The notes below the pieces were generated by a model, which was not told where the DNA came from, searched no databases, and saw nothing but the letters and a program-made list of their open reading frames with translations. A stretch of DNA of 25,800 nt from a virus. The position numbers were made by a program, and so were the translations under genes. How positions within the stretch are numbered: position 1 is the first letter of the stretch; each line of letters begins with the position of its first letter. Where the stretch lies: IMG/VR virus record IMGVR_UViG_3300032291_001106, positions 1 through 25,800 of that record. One strand, 5' to 3'. This document shows positions 11,941-19,621 of this stretch, in pieces.

Positions 11941-12791
11941 TTATTTTCTCCTATAGTTATTTCAGGGTAGAGGTGCGAGTCTTTACCACCAACTGCATAA
12001 CATGCAGCATTGACAGAGCAAGTGCCACACATGGTGCTTACTTGTGGGATAAAGATTTTATTTTCCATGGCTAATTCAAAGCCCTTAGCCCATGAACCGA
12101 GGCGTGCCTCAGTATAACGGTCTAATGATTGAGGAGCAGTAAGTTCCCCAGTGCGAGCCATAAAGTATGAGCCAAGTGCTGGTCGAACACCAATGGTTTT
12201 CTCTACAAGAATTGCATAGATACCAAGTTGAGTAAGGGATGCAGGTTCACGAGAACTTGTTTTAATATCCACTACTATCAACTCACCAGTTGGTGCAACC
12301 ATTAGTCGGTCAAGGAAAGCCTTAAGTGGAACTCCCCCAACTTCCTGATTAAGTTCTGTTTCAATAGCCTCACTGCCATCAGGTAACTGATACATATTGA
12401 AGCCACTGTCTTGTCTAAACTGTGTCCAAAAATCAACCATCTTAGGACCTGCTTCTAACCACCATGCTGCATCCTCTTTATTTGGATTAGCCTTAGTAGC
12501 CCTGCCACCTGCTCGCCACTCCATGCCATTGTCTGCACTTTTGTAGTTGAGTTCCCAGTTGGCTTCAAATGCTCCTCGTGATGAGAAGGTGTCTTGCTTG
12601 TCAGTGCCATGGTATAAACGGTCATATAATTCCGTTGCCTCATGGACTGCTTTGCCACCTGCTAACCAGTAGGATGGTTGTTCTGGAACTTGCTGTATTC
12701 TTGACAGATAAAATTGCCAGCCACAACTAAGCCATGTATTTAGGGCTGAGTGACTGACATAGTTCTTACCTGTAACTTGTTCAAGTGTCAT
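11937..12791 (-). CDS. Cas4/RecB-type exonuclease with Fe-S cysteines
   Basis: 284 residues. Motifs of the PD-(D/E)XK RecB/Cas4 family are in order: Cys23, GKAVHEA with His50, FLDRL (Asp161), VVDIKTSS (Asp175, Lys177), and QLGIYA (Gln188) in motif III. Three C-terminal cysteines (MCGTCSVNAAC, 255, 258, 264) together with Cys23 form the 4Fe-4S site of AddB/Cas4-type nucleases. It degrades or resects DNA ends, likely in phage recombination or host DNA breakdown. First gene of the leftward operon, with GAAAGGAAG as ribosome site. Confidence 0.85.
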   Translation of the reverse strand: MTLEQVTGKNYVSHSALNTWLSCGWQFYLSRIQQVPEQPSYWLAGGKAVHEATELYDRLYHGTDKQDTFSSRGAFEANWELNYKSADNGMEWRAGGRATKANPNKEDAAWWLEAGPKMVDFWTQFRQDSGFNMYQLPDGSEAIETELNQEVGGVPLKAFLDRLMVAPTGELIVVDIKTSSREPASLTQLGIYAILVEKTIGVRPALGSYFMARTGELTAPQSLDRYTEARLGSWAKGFELAMENKIFIPQVSTMCGTCSVNAACYAVGGKDSHLYPEITIGENK

Positions 12792-12900
12792 TTATCTTCC
12801 TTTCAATAGAGGAGACTACTGCACAAAGTCTGCTCTATTGTGCGACACGCCCAAGCCTAATTACACACATGTAATTTAAACGCATACTACACTCCTGTTC
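12792..12900. promoter_or_regulatory. Divergent promoter region with a palindrome
   Basis: 109 bases between the leftward replication operon and rightward small genes. ATTACA-CACA-TGTAAT (12860-12875) is a perfect 6-bp palindrome, a natural operator candidate, and is followed by ATTTAAAC, one base off the GTTTAAAC palindrome. No consensus promoter is convincing, so promoters recognised by host or phage sigma factor must lie here by position only. Confidence 0.5.
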
Positions 12901-13155
12901 GTGCAGCGTAAGGGTGTAATAGCGAGACTCGTCAAGAGGCGAGCGAAGCCAGCCCAAGTGAACTTGCGTGGTATACCTTCAAGTGTTTGCCTAAATTGTG
13001 GGCATCTTGTATTCCAAGTTGGATGCATGTTTGAAGATAATGACATAAGCCTATGGTTTACTGATGCTAAGTGTGCTGACTGTGGCGCATTGGTTACCGT
13101 TCCGACACCAGTGGATGATAATGAAACTAATTTTAATTCTGATTGTATTGATTGA
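12901..13155 (+). CDS. Small zinc-finger protein
   Basis: 84 residues from a GTG at 12901; no ribosome site is seen, so the start is uncertain (GTG12958 is another). A basic N-terminus (VKRRAKPAQVNLRGIPSSVC) leads to a four-cysteine site: CLNCG (residues 30-34) and CADCG (58-62), with LWFTDAK between. Small treble-clef or ribbon proteins like this occur in several aquatic phages, to my recollection. Probably DNA- or RNA-binding; target unknown. Confidence 0.6.
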   Translation: MQRKGVIARLVKRRAKPAQVNLRGIPSSVCLNCGHLVFQVGCMFEDNDISLWFTDAKCADCGALVTVPTPVDDNETNFNSDCID

Positions 13156-13264
13156 AGGATATTTCTTTTACCGACTTGGCTTTAACCGTGGAGTAGAACG
13201 GGAAAGACAAGCCAGACTTCGCCGTTTAAACGCACTAAAAAAGATTCTTAATACTCGTGAGTAG
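13121..13264 (+). CDS. Small membrane protein with basic tail
   Basis: 47 residues, MKLILILIVLIEGYFFY then a strongly basic helix (NRGVERERQARLRRLNALKKIL). One membrane segment, cytoplasmic basic tail. It overlaps the zinc-finger gene in another frame by 35 bases; ATG13115 would add two residues. A GTTTAAAC copy encodes RLN. No known family. Confidence 0.5.
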   Translation: MKLILILIVLIEGYFFYRLGFNRGVERERQARLRRLNALKKILNTRE

Positions 13265-13433
13265 GTATGAATACAAGTGTCCACAGTGTGAGATAACTGT
13301 AGAAGTAGAACGCTCTATACATGCCGAGGCTGATGCGCCTATGTGTTCATGTTGTAGCCAGTTAATGATTCGTATTTGGACCAGCCCACCAGTGAAGTTC
13401 AATGCCTCAGGTTTCTATAGCACAGGCGGATAA
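13257..13433 (+). CDS. FmdB-like zinc-ribbon protein
   Basis: 58 residues from GTG13257, in an eight-base overlap with the previous gene. The sequence matches the FmdB regulatory-domain pattern: SRYEYKCPQCEITVE at the start (cysteines 8 and 11), a central CSCC knuckle (30-33) and the conserved ending PVKFNASGFYSTGG. The family is a small zinc ribbon, common in bacteria and phages, of largely unknown role. Non-ATG start and weak ribosome site suggest coupling to the upstream gene. Confidence 0.75.
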   Translation: MSRYEYKCPQCEITVEVERSIHAEADAPMCSCCSQLMIRIWTSPPVKFNASGFYSTGG

Positions 13434-13764
13434 GCCTAAGCAGCATAGGCTGCTACTCAAGAACCCAGATAAGCGATGGGGTATCTGTGCAGTTTGTGGA
13501 CCCGCAAGATTAAAAAAGAAACAATACGGGTGGTCTTGTAGAAATAAATATAATCTATATCGCTCTAGTCAATTTAAAAATAAAAAAGATTACTGTGAGT
13601 TGTGTGGCTTTATTGCCAAACATCGTAGTCAATTAGATGTTGACCATATAGATGGCGACCATTTAAACAATGAACCAGAAAACCTCCAGACACTATGTGC
13701 TAACTGCCATCGCTTAAAGACCCAACAAAATAAAGATTGGGAAAGCAAAAAAGCCCCCCGCTAA
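13402..13764 (+). CDS. HNH endonuclease
   Basis: 120 residues. The HNH core is complete: CELCGF (68-73), LDVDHIDGDHLNNEPENLQTLCANCHRLKT (about 78-107), with paired cysteines for zinc and the His of VDHIDG as general base. The first half has a second CxxC (CAVC, 29-32) and basic residues for DNA binding. It could be a free-standing homing nuclease or a packaging/recombination nuclease. Start ATG13402 overlaps the FmdB-like gene by 32 bases. The stop codon lies inside the terminator stem. Confidence 0.85.
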   Translation: MPQVSIAQADKPKQHRLLLKNPDKRWGICAVCGPARLKKKQYGWSCRNKYNLYRSSQFKNKKDYCELCGFIAKHRSQLDVDHIDGDHLNNEPENLQTLCANCHRLKTQQNKDWESKKAPR

Positions 13765-13777
13765 AAAGCGAGGGGCT
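13752..13777. terminator. Bidirectional terminator between convergent genes
   Basis: AGCCCCCCGCT (13752-13762) pairs with AGCGAGGGGCT (13767-13777), an 11-bp stem with one mismatch and an AAAA loop. An A-run before it serves as T-run for leftward transcripts; on the plus strand the following bases are only weakly T-rich. A GTTTAAAC copy follows at 13783. Confidence 0.8.
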
Positions 13778-13792
13778 AATCTGTTTAAACTA

Positions 13793-13981
13793 TTAGTTAG
13801 AGCCACGACCAAACTCTGTGGCTGATGGGTCTAACCACTTAAGAAGTGGTCCTGCAAGACCTGCTAGTGCTGCTGCACCTAGTTGCTTAGGGTCAGTGAT
13901 TCCGCTTACATACAATGCAACTGCTGCTGCTGCTGCTGCTCGGAACCAAGATAGTGCTGCTTGCTTGAACTGTGGGTTCAT
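13793..13981 (-). CDS. Small hydrophobic protein, holin candidate
   Basis: 62 residues, MNPQFKQAALSWFRAAAAAAVALYVSGITDPKQLGAAALAGLAGPLLKWLDP. Two hydrophobic stretches (about 10-25 and 34-50) separated by a polar turn, with charged ends, as in small class II holins. It is directly downstream of the endolysin, with GGAGC before the start. A holin would form membrane holes that release the endolysin. A structural or membrane accessory role cannot be excluded. Confidence 0.55.
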   Translation of the reverse strand: MNPQFKQAALSWFRAAAAAAVALYVSGITDPKQLGAAALAGLAGPLLKWLDPSATEFGRGSN

Positions 13982-13992
13982 TTATTGCTCCT

Positions 13993-14496
13993 TTATTTAG
14001 TATTGCTATGCACCTTGCAACAGGTGCAAACTTCGGCACTGTATGCCTTTTTAGCAGGTATTGGCATCACCTTTGATACCACCTGATTAACAATCTTTGG
14101 TTGATTAAGCCACCAAAACCAAGGGCTTGTGTCCTTAGATAGTTCTGGCTTAATAGAAATATGAAGATGTTTGTTGTGTGGGTTGGAACCTGTATACTTA
14201 CGGTTGCCTTCTTTAGCACGAGGCTTTGACCAAATCTTTCCTTGGAAAATTAAATATTCAACTCGTGCATCTTCCTTTAACTTCTCAAATATCTCAGCGC
14301 AATCAATACCTTGCTTAGGGTCGTGTGTTAGGTCAACGGCAAGCCCTGTGTTGTGGTCTGAGTTAGGGCTGGCTTTTATATGAGCAGCACTTGGAAGCAA
14401 TCCGTCTGAGGCTTTCTTCCGAAGTGGTTTCAATGCTGTTGCTTGGCGTAGCACGGCGAGCGCAGCAGGAGTTGCTTTATTAACTACGGGTTTCAT
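13993..14496 (-). CDS. Endolysin, peptidase M15/VanY-like
   Basis: 167 residues. The zinc site of M15-type L,D/D,D-peptidases is visible: SDHNTGLAVDLTHD (46-59; His48, Asp55) and HNKHLHIS (107-114; His112 as third ligand, His110 as likely catalytic partner), with YLIFQGKIWS (81-90) between. It would cut peptide cross-links in peptidoglycan. The C-terminal 45 residues (KVMPIPAKKAYSAEVCTCCK) carry a CTCC cluster and no known wall-binding domain. It lies in a lysis cluster with holin candidates on both sides, and shares four bases with the upstream membrane protein. Confidence 0.85.
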   Translation of the reverse strand: MKPVVNKATPAALAVLRQATALKPLRKKASDGLLPSAAHIKASPNSDHNTGLAVDLTHDPKQGIDCAEIFEKLKEDARVEYLIFQGKIWSKPRAKEGNRKYTGSNPHNKHLHISIKPELSKDTSPWFWWLNQPKIVNQVVSKVMPIPAKKAYSAEVCTCCKVHSNTK

Positions 14497-14759
14497 TTAC
14501 TATCCTCATCTTTCTTTTTACTTTTTAATCCATTGGCAGATACCAGTCCTGTTAATGTTCCAGTAAGAAATACAGTAAGGGTAGACACCAACTCTATAAA
14601 AGCAGCATCGTTAGGTGCTTGCTTCATTGGCTGTGTTACAAATACCAAAGCCCATAACAAAGCAAAAACTGAACCAGCAAATACAATTGCTAATATAATT
14701 CCGATAGTAACAATTAACCGAGCATGCAATTCTTCTGGACTAAATCTATTCCTTGCCAT
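14493..14759 (-). CDS. Two-pass membrane protein, holin candidate
   Basis: 88 residues from ATG14759 behind AGAGGTG. Two membrane segments (about 12-40 and 53-77) joined by a short polar loop (TQPMKQAPNDAAFIEL), ending in a highly charged tail (KSKKKDEDSK), the classical holin layout. It is upstream of and four bases overlapping the endolysin gene. Of the two small membrane proteins in the cluster this one is the better holin candidate; the other could be an antiholin. Confidence 0.65.
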   Translation of the reverse strand: MARNRFSPEELHARLIVTIGIILAIVFAGSVFALLWALVFVTQPMKQAPNDAAFIELVSTLTVFLTGTLTGLVSANGLKSKKKDEDSK

Positions 14760-14934
14760 CAAACACCTCTGGTAATAAATCGGAGGAACATGTGCCAGTT
14801 ACTTCACATTGAGGAGGGTTGCACTCTGGCTTTTCCCAGTTCTCAAACTCTTGGCATGGGTATCTAACCCAGCCTTGGTAAGTGCAACCACTAAGAGTTA
14901 TTGCGAGAAAGAAGGATGCGATATATTTCTTCAA
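14746..14934 (-). CDS. Small lipoprotein, outer-spanin-like
   Basis: 62 residues if started at TTG14934 (upstream GGAAC), reading LKKYIASFFLAITLSGCTYQGW. The lipobox LSGC follows a hydrophobic h-region, so the mature protein would be lipidated at Cys17 with a Cys/Pro-rich body (YPCQEFENWEKPECNPPQCEVTGTC). The frame is open upstream but that part is the shadow of the neighbour. It overlaps the next gene upstream by 44 bases in another frame, resembling Rz/Rz1 spanin arrangements. Similar small Cys-rich lipoproteins are common in aquatic phages, to my recollection. The presumed host has no outer membrane, so a true spanin role is doubtful. Confidence 0.6.
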   Translation of the reverse strand: MKKYIASFFLAITLSGCTYQGWVRYPCQEFENWEKPECNPPQCEVTGTCSSDLLPEVFDGKE

Positions 14935-15094
14935 CTTGTCGTTCCAATCTATCAATGGAATCACGGAGACTTGAGCCACTATTCGGGCGAAGTTCTTGTA
15001 AATAATTTTTAACCATCCACCGCACTGCTGCTGCAAGACTGCCTACTAAAGTTACAAGGGCTACTGCAAGTGCTGCCCAATCGGTAAGTGTCAT
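14891..15094 (-). CDS. Membrane-anchored coiled-coil protein, inner-spanin-like
   Basis: 67 residues: membrane segment at about 8-27 (ALAVALVTLVGSLAAAVRW) and then a polar helix SLRDSIDRLERQVEEIYRILL with heptad spacing (coiled coil). A TM-plus-coiled-coil protein with an overlapping small lipoprotein gene is the layout of i-spanin/o-spanin pairs. The start codon directly follows GTTTAAAC, whose TAA is the stop of the large upstream gene. The ribosome site is weak, suggesting coupling. Confidence 0.6.
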   Translation of the reverse strand: MTLTDWAALAVALVTLVGSLAAAVRWMVKNYLQELRPNSGSSLRDSIDRLERQVEEIYRILLSRNNS

Positions 15095-15096
15095 GT

Positions 15097-17130
15097 TTAA
15101 ACAACCGTTCTGGCTATGAGTTGGATGATGCCACCAAAACCCGTGTAGTTACGGCTTGATGGACTAGAACGAGTAAATGTAACTTGGTCAATAATAACTT
15201 CGGTTGGCTCTCCACCTTGGTTAAAGTCTTGAAGAATAACCGTTTGTCCATTGGCTTCAATAGTTTCTAGTGCGTTTAAACGCTCTCTTGCGTAGCCTTC
15301 ATAGCCAATCATGTTGCCTGTTTTGTCTGTTTCTTTGTCATAACAGAACAATGGAATTTGTAAGATGCGTGCACGGGTAGGTGTTGGTAATGCTTTAACA
15401 GCAATACCCACTACTACTGGACCAGTTGTTGCATCGGTAGAGTTGCGAGTAAGAATAAGTTTAAACGATGCATCTGGTCCTGCTTCTGTATAAGTATCGC
15501 CTAAGTCAATGTCAGCAGTAGTAGGGTTACCTTCGTAAAGCGTAGTAATAACTGTGTCCGATGTTGGACCAATCTTAAATATTTCAATGTCGCCATCTGC
15601 TAAGTCATCAGTAGTGCGGATGCGGATACGCTTCCATGCTTTGTTTTCCATGGTGTCATAACGGATACGAGCACAACGAATCTGTCCTGATTCAACTAAC
15701 TCTGTTGGATGTTGTAACCAGATACCTGAACCACTGATTGCAAAGGCAACTTGATTACTACCGCCAAATATACGAACAGCATTTACTGTGCCAGATATAC
15801 CATTGGCAAACACATCTGTTGCACGGGCATACACACCACTAAAACTGGCTTGAGCAGGGTTGCCTGATAATGTAATTGGTTGAGCAAGGTTAATGCGTGT
15901 AGTGCCTGAGTTGGTGTTAATTCCGTTGGTATTAGTAGCCCAGATGTAGGAGTCACGACCTTCAAAGTCATAGACACCGTTTGCATTTTGATACACAAGT
16001 GGTCCGTATTGCATGTCACCGTTTTGGTCTAGTGTTGCAACACGAGCGCCTTTGCTAGTTCCAATCATAAGGTATGCGCCAAGGTATGTGTAAAGAGATA
16101 AAACAACTTCACCTCGTGGCATGGTAGCAGCGGTAATAAGCGTGCCTAATGCACCAGTATTATCTACTTGCAATTTAAAAATAGCCGAGTGGTCGCCAGC
16201 ATAACCACCCATGTAAATAGCATTAGTTCCTTCGGTTACTCCCGACCAAACCCAGTTTGTTGGCATGGCGGTCGAGCCATCAATTTGAGTTCCATGTGAT
16301 GCAAGCATTGTCTTTTTAATATCACTCGCAGCACCAGCGCCTTTATCAGGAAACAATAATTCGTAGGCTGCGTGGGTGCCATTAGTAAATGCAAGTCCAG
16401 CAACAACTCGATTTTTTACATACCTAAGTGACACCTGCTGTAGTGTTAAACCATTGTATGTATATTGTTTATGTGTTGTTCCATCAGATAATTTAATGTC
16501 ATACATACCAGCAGTTGTAGCCACATATAAGTATGTGCCATCAGATGTGGTGTCAAGGATGGTTTCGTTACTAATTGACGAATAGTTAACAAAGGCTGTT
16601 GATGTGCCTGAACTTGTAATTTTATACATTGCTGTGGTTTGTGAAGTGTATGTTGCTAAGTCCGTAGCAATAAGGAAAGCAACGCCTGCTGTGGTAGCAC
16701 CTGTATCTATCTTGCACGCTCCAGCAAAAGCCTGAACAAGTGTTGTCTTATTAAGTAGGCTTACTTCACCTGGAGTCCACACATCTACGCCGTATGAATC
16801 ACGGTAGCGGAAACGAACTTCCATATCGTTACCTTCCAATGGCTCGGCAAATAGAATACCCTCGCCGTAGTGCCAAGAAGATTGTGAGCGAGTCCAGTAA
16901 CCTGAACCACCAAGGGTGTGCTCACCTGGGTCACGCATTTGGTCTACACGCTGAGAACGAAACTCTGCAGTTTGTCGCCTGTAAGGTGTGTTGTCTGTTA
17001 CTGCCATAATAAATGGCAAACCACCAACAGCCATGTCAAAAGCGTTAGCGTTTAAATCATAGTATGTAGATAGGCGACCAGATAAATCAATTATCGTGCG
17101 CTCGGATATATCGGGTGAACGACTAGCCAC
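15097..17130 (-). CDS. Large tail protein (possible nozzle or baseplate component)
   Basis: 677 residues, almost entirely strand-forming and Thr/Gly/Asn-rich. N-terminal MASRSPDISERTIIDLSGRL, then a series of repeated short strands with aromatic/Gly corners (YLYVATTAGMYDI, AIYMGGYAGD, YLMIGTSKGARVATL, SYIWATNTNG), as in beta-propeller proteins. Placement between fibres and the lysis cluster, and its size, suit a tail tube/nozzle protein of a short-tailed phage (T7 gp12-like), but this is inference from structure pattern only. It ends in GTT-TAA of a GTTTAAAC; two more copies lie near its C-terminal coding end. Confidence 0.55.
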   Translation of the reverse strand: MASRSPDISERTIIDLSGRLSTYYDLNANAFDMAVGGLPFIMAVTDNTPYRRQTAEFRSQRVDQMRDPGEHTLGGSGYWTRSQSSWHYGEGILFAEPLEGNDMEVRFRYRDSYGVDVWTPGEVSLLNKTTLVQAFAGACKIDTGATTAGVAFLIATDLATYTSQTTAMYKITSSGTSTAFVNYSSISNETILDTTSDGTYLYVATTAGMYDIKLSDGTTHKQYTYNGLTLQQVSLRYVKNRVVAGLAFTNGTHAAYELLFPDKGAGAASDIKKTMLASHGTQIDGSTAMPTNWVWSGVTEGTNAIYMGGYAGDHSAIFKLQVDNTGALGTLITAATMPRGEVVLSLYTYLGAYLMIGTSKGARVATLDQNGDMQYGPLVYQNANGVYDFEGRDSYIWATNTNGINTNSGTTRINLAQPITLSGNPAQASFSGVYARATDVFANGISGTVNAVRIFGGSNQVAFAISGSGIWLQHPTELVESGQIRCARIRYDTMENKAWKRIRIRTTDDLADGDIEIFKIGPTSDTVITTLYEGNPTTADIDLGDTYTEAGPDASFKLILTRNSTDATTGPVVVGIAVKALPTPTRARILQIPLFCYDKETDKTGNMIGYEGYARERLNALETIEANGQTVILQDFNQGGEPTEVIIDQVTFTRSSPSSRNYTGFGGIIQLIARTVV

Positions 17131-17192
17131 TGCATCTCCTTATATTAGAAATAATAATGAGCAGTTTAGCCACATGCTCAGGTGGTATTTAA

Positions 17193-17363
17193 TTAACCTA
17201 TTTTAATCCAGGAAAGGCTTGGTTCATCCCAAGACCATGTTCCTTCAACATACGCTGGATGTGGAACTGGTGCATCCCAGTATCCGTGCAATCCATTATG
17301 CTTCCATGCCCAAGAAGGAAATGGAGGTTCGCCAATAGGCTCTACACTATATTGATTTTCCAT
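17193..17363 (-). CDS. Small Trp/Pro-rich virion-module protein
   Basis: 56 residues (MENQYSVEPIGEPPFPSWAWKHNGLHGYW...GTWSWDEPSLSWIKIG). AAGGAA lies before ATG17363. Seven tryptophans and many prolines; the PFPSWAW...WSWDE pattern recalls short proteins encoded beside tail fibres of aquatic phages, where they may be structural or fibre chaperones. Function unknown. A 62-base gap separates it from the next gene. Confidence 0.6.
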   Translation of the reverse strand: MENQYSVEPIGEPPFPSWAWKHNGLHGYWDAPVPHPAYVEGTWSWDEPSLSWIKIG

Positions 17364-17372
17364 TATTTTTCC

Positions 17373-19289
17373 TTATCCTATGTATCGTAGAACGATTACG
17401 CCAGCAGCGCCAGCAGTTCCAACCCCGCCGTTTTGGTTGGATGCTCCACCACCAGAGCCAGTGTTTGCTACTGGAGCAACGGCAGCATTACCTGTGTAAA
17501 CAGCACCAACACCGCCAACTCCAGATGCTGGTGATGCTTGAGTACCGCTTCCTGAAATAGAACCACCACCACCTGCTGCATACCAGTTGCTAAAGTATTG
17601 GCGACCTACGCCACCTTGTGGTTGTGTGTTGCTAGTAGTGCCACTAGCACCAGTACCACCTGCACCACCACCTGCACCACCTGATGCCCCAGTAGTTGCA
17701 CCGTCACCACCGCTATTGCCGTATCCAGTTCCTCCACCGCTATTTCCTTGAGTTGAATTACCACCTATACCGTCATTGTTGTTTGATGAACCACCACCAC
17801 CAGAACCACCGCTAGAACCATTTGGTTGAGCGGCGTTGTTAAATCCACCAGCACCACCACCGATTGCGGTAATTGCACCGAAGGTAGAGTTAGTGCCATT
17901 AGCAGCAGTAGTTGGTGTTGTAGATGCTGAGTATGTTCCGCCAGAACCAATGGTATAACTAATTCCAACTCCAGAGGTTACGGAAAGTGATGAGTGGTAA
18001 ACAAGCCCACCTGCTCCACCAGCACCACCAGAGTCAAAAGTTCCCGCACCACCACCAGCAACAACTAAAGCCTCAATGGATTGCGTGCTTGACGGAGTCC
18101 AAGTTCCACTTGCTGCTGTAAGTGTTGTTGTTATATAACTTCCGTTGTAAATTGTAAAGGCTCTTGCTGTTGAGCCACCTTCTGTGTCTGTTGCAGTAAT
18201 AGTAAAACTTGATGTTGTTGAAGCAGTTGCTCCATTTGTACCACTAATAACACCAGTAGAACTATTTAAAGATAAACCAGTTGGCAATGAACCAGAAGTA
18301 ACAGAATATGAAATTGCACCATTGTCATCTGTTGCTACAACTGTTTGTGAATATGAAGTACCAACAACAGCAATAGTTAATGCACCAGCAGCAGTTGTCC
18401 ATACTGGATTAGCATTAAACTTAATTGCTTTATCCACATAGTTTCCACCATTATCTGTTGCTCTAAAAGTAACAGTTTGCTGTGATGTTGTTGGTGTACC
18501 AGTAATAGCACCAGTGGAACCATTAAGTGATAATCCACTTGGTAATGTTCCAGAAGCAATAGAGTAAGATACCGTGCTTGATGGGTCAGCATCTGTTGCA
18601 GACAATGTAATAGTGTTAGATGCATTAAGTGTCAAGTTAACTGTTGAACCAGTTACCCAAACAGGTGCATTACCAGCACTAATTGCATTTGATAAAATAT
18701 GCGAATTAGAACCAATTGGCGCATCAACCCCTGGATTAGAAACAGTTAAAGTATAAGGGCTGTATGTTGTTGGCATATTGTCTGGTCTAGTTACAATTAA
18801 AGATGTAGCATTAGAACGAACAATACCTTTAGCAGCAGTTGCAGTATATGTAGTGTTTGCAGAAGTAAATGTAACCGCTACATTTGATGCAAAATTACGA
18901 CCAGTTAAAGTAAATGTATCGTTTATTCCTGGTGCAGATGATGGGGTTACGCTTGTAGCAACCGCACCTGCTGTAACTTCTGATGTTTCATCGGTTGAAA
19001 TGAAAGTTAACTTAGATGTAAAAGAAAGCAAATCTCCACTTTGCCCACCAAGGATAACTATTTTATTAAAACTTTTAGTGGCTGTCATTGATTTTGTGGA
19101 AGTATATACAGCAAGAGTGCCATCAGCATTGTAAGCATAAATATCTAATGTTACATCTCCAGATGCTGAAACAATACTGTAGCCACCTGCAGGATATTCT
19201 TTTGAAAGTGTTACTGCTGTATAAGTTCCCCCAAGAGCAATATTAAAATCATTTGCTCCGCTAGAAGGTAAAAGTTTAGATACAGACAT
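17373..19289 (-). CDS. Tail fibre/adhesin with Ig-like and glycine-rich domains
   Basis: 638 residues in modules. Residues ~1-110 attach to the virion (IALGGTYTAVTLSKEYPAGGYSI). ~115-205 read like an IPT/TIG domain (SVTPSSAPGINDTFTLTGRNF). Two repeats ~205-295 and ~295-385 carry the He_PIG-type signature (SGTLPSGLSLNGSTGAITGTP and its near copy). ~395-638 is a glycine-rich domain (VVAGGGAG, GGAGGAGG, SGGGTGYGNSGG) ending VIVLRYIG, like the polyglycine-sandwich receptor-binding tips of T-even-like gp38 adhesins. It is therefore likely the host-recognition fibre or adhesin. The start shares a base with the upstream gene's stop. Codon use is repetitive, with no GTTTAAAC copy. Confidence 0.8.
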   Translation of the reverse strand: MSVSKLLPSSGANDFNIALGGTYTAVTLSKEYPAGGYSIVSASGDVTLDIYAYNADGTLAVYTSTKSMTATKSFNKIVILGGQSGDLLSFTSKLTFISTDETSEVTAGAVATSVTPSSAPGINDTFTLTGRNFASNVAVTFTSANTTYTATAAKGIVRSNATSLIVTRPDNMPTTYSPYTLTVSNPGVDAPIGSNSHILSNAISAGNAPVWVTGSTVNLTLNASNTITLSATDADPSSTVSYSIASGTLPSGLSLNGSTGAITGTPTTSQQTVTFRATDNGGNYVDKAIKFNANPVWTTAAGALTIAVVGTSYSQTVVATDDNGAISYSVTSGSLPTGLSLNSSTGVISGTNGATASTTSSFTITATDTEGGSTARAFTIYNGSYITTTLTAASGTWTPSSTQSIEALVVAGGGAGTFDSGGAGGAGGLVYHSSLSVTSGVGISYTIGSGGTYSASTTPTTAANGTNSTFGAITAIGGGAGGFNNAAQPNGSSGGSGGGGSSNNNDGIGGNSTQGNSGGGTGYGNSGGDGATTGASGGAGGGAGGTGASGTTSNTQPQGGVGRQYFSNWYAAGGGGSISGSGTQASPASGVGGVGAVYTGNAAVAPVANTGSGGGASNQNGGVGTAGAAGVIVLRYIG

Positions 19290-19618
19290 TAGGCAATCTC
19301 GCTTCCAAAGGCATTAAATGATAAATCAGTAGTTGATGCATAAACAGTAATTACATCAGTAGCACCAAGCGTTGCTCCAACTGTAATAAATGTTGTATCG
19401 TTTCCAGTAACTTTTGCATCGTAAGCAATGTAATGCTTATTTGCTAATGTTTCACCAGCGGGGCGAATTGCAATACGAAACGATAGTTCTCCTCCTGTAC
19501 GATTACACACAGAAATAGTAGATACCACCGTCTGTGTAGATGAAGGTACTGTGTATAGCGTTGTTGCTGTTGTTGCTGCTGGAGTGACTTGCCCCAGCAC
19601 CTTGTATGTAGTTGCCAT
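19289..19618 (-). CDS. Small beta-rich virion protein
   Basis: 109 residues, all strand-like: ATTYKVLGQVTPAATTATTLYTVP, ISVCNRTGGELSFRIAIRP, KHYIAYDAKVTGNDTTFITVG, ISVY-type ending. This size and pattern is typical of small head-tail or fibre-attachment proteins placed between fibre genes. Exact role not recognised. Sits in a tight cluster, three bases after the stop of the large fibre. Confidence 0.6.
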   Translation of the reverse strand: MATTYKVLGQVTPAATTATTLYTVPSSTQTVVSTISVCNRTGGELSFRIAIRPAGETLANKHYIAYDAKVTGNDTTFITVGATLGATDVITVYASTTDLSFNAFGSEIA

Positions 19619-19621
19619 TTA

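Noticed and set aside
18184-19134. Several 60-118 codon frames on the plus strand opposite the adhesin gene
   Set aside because: They mirror Thr/Ser/Val-rich repeats of the adhesin and have no ribosome sites.
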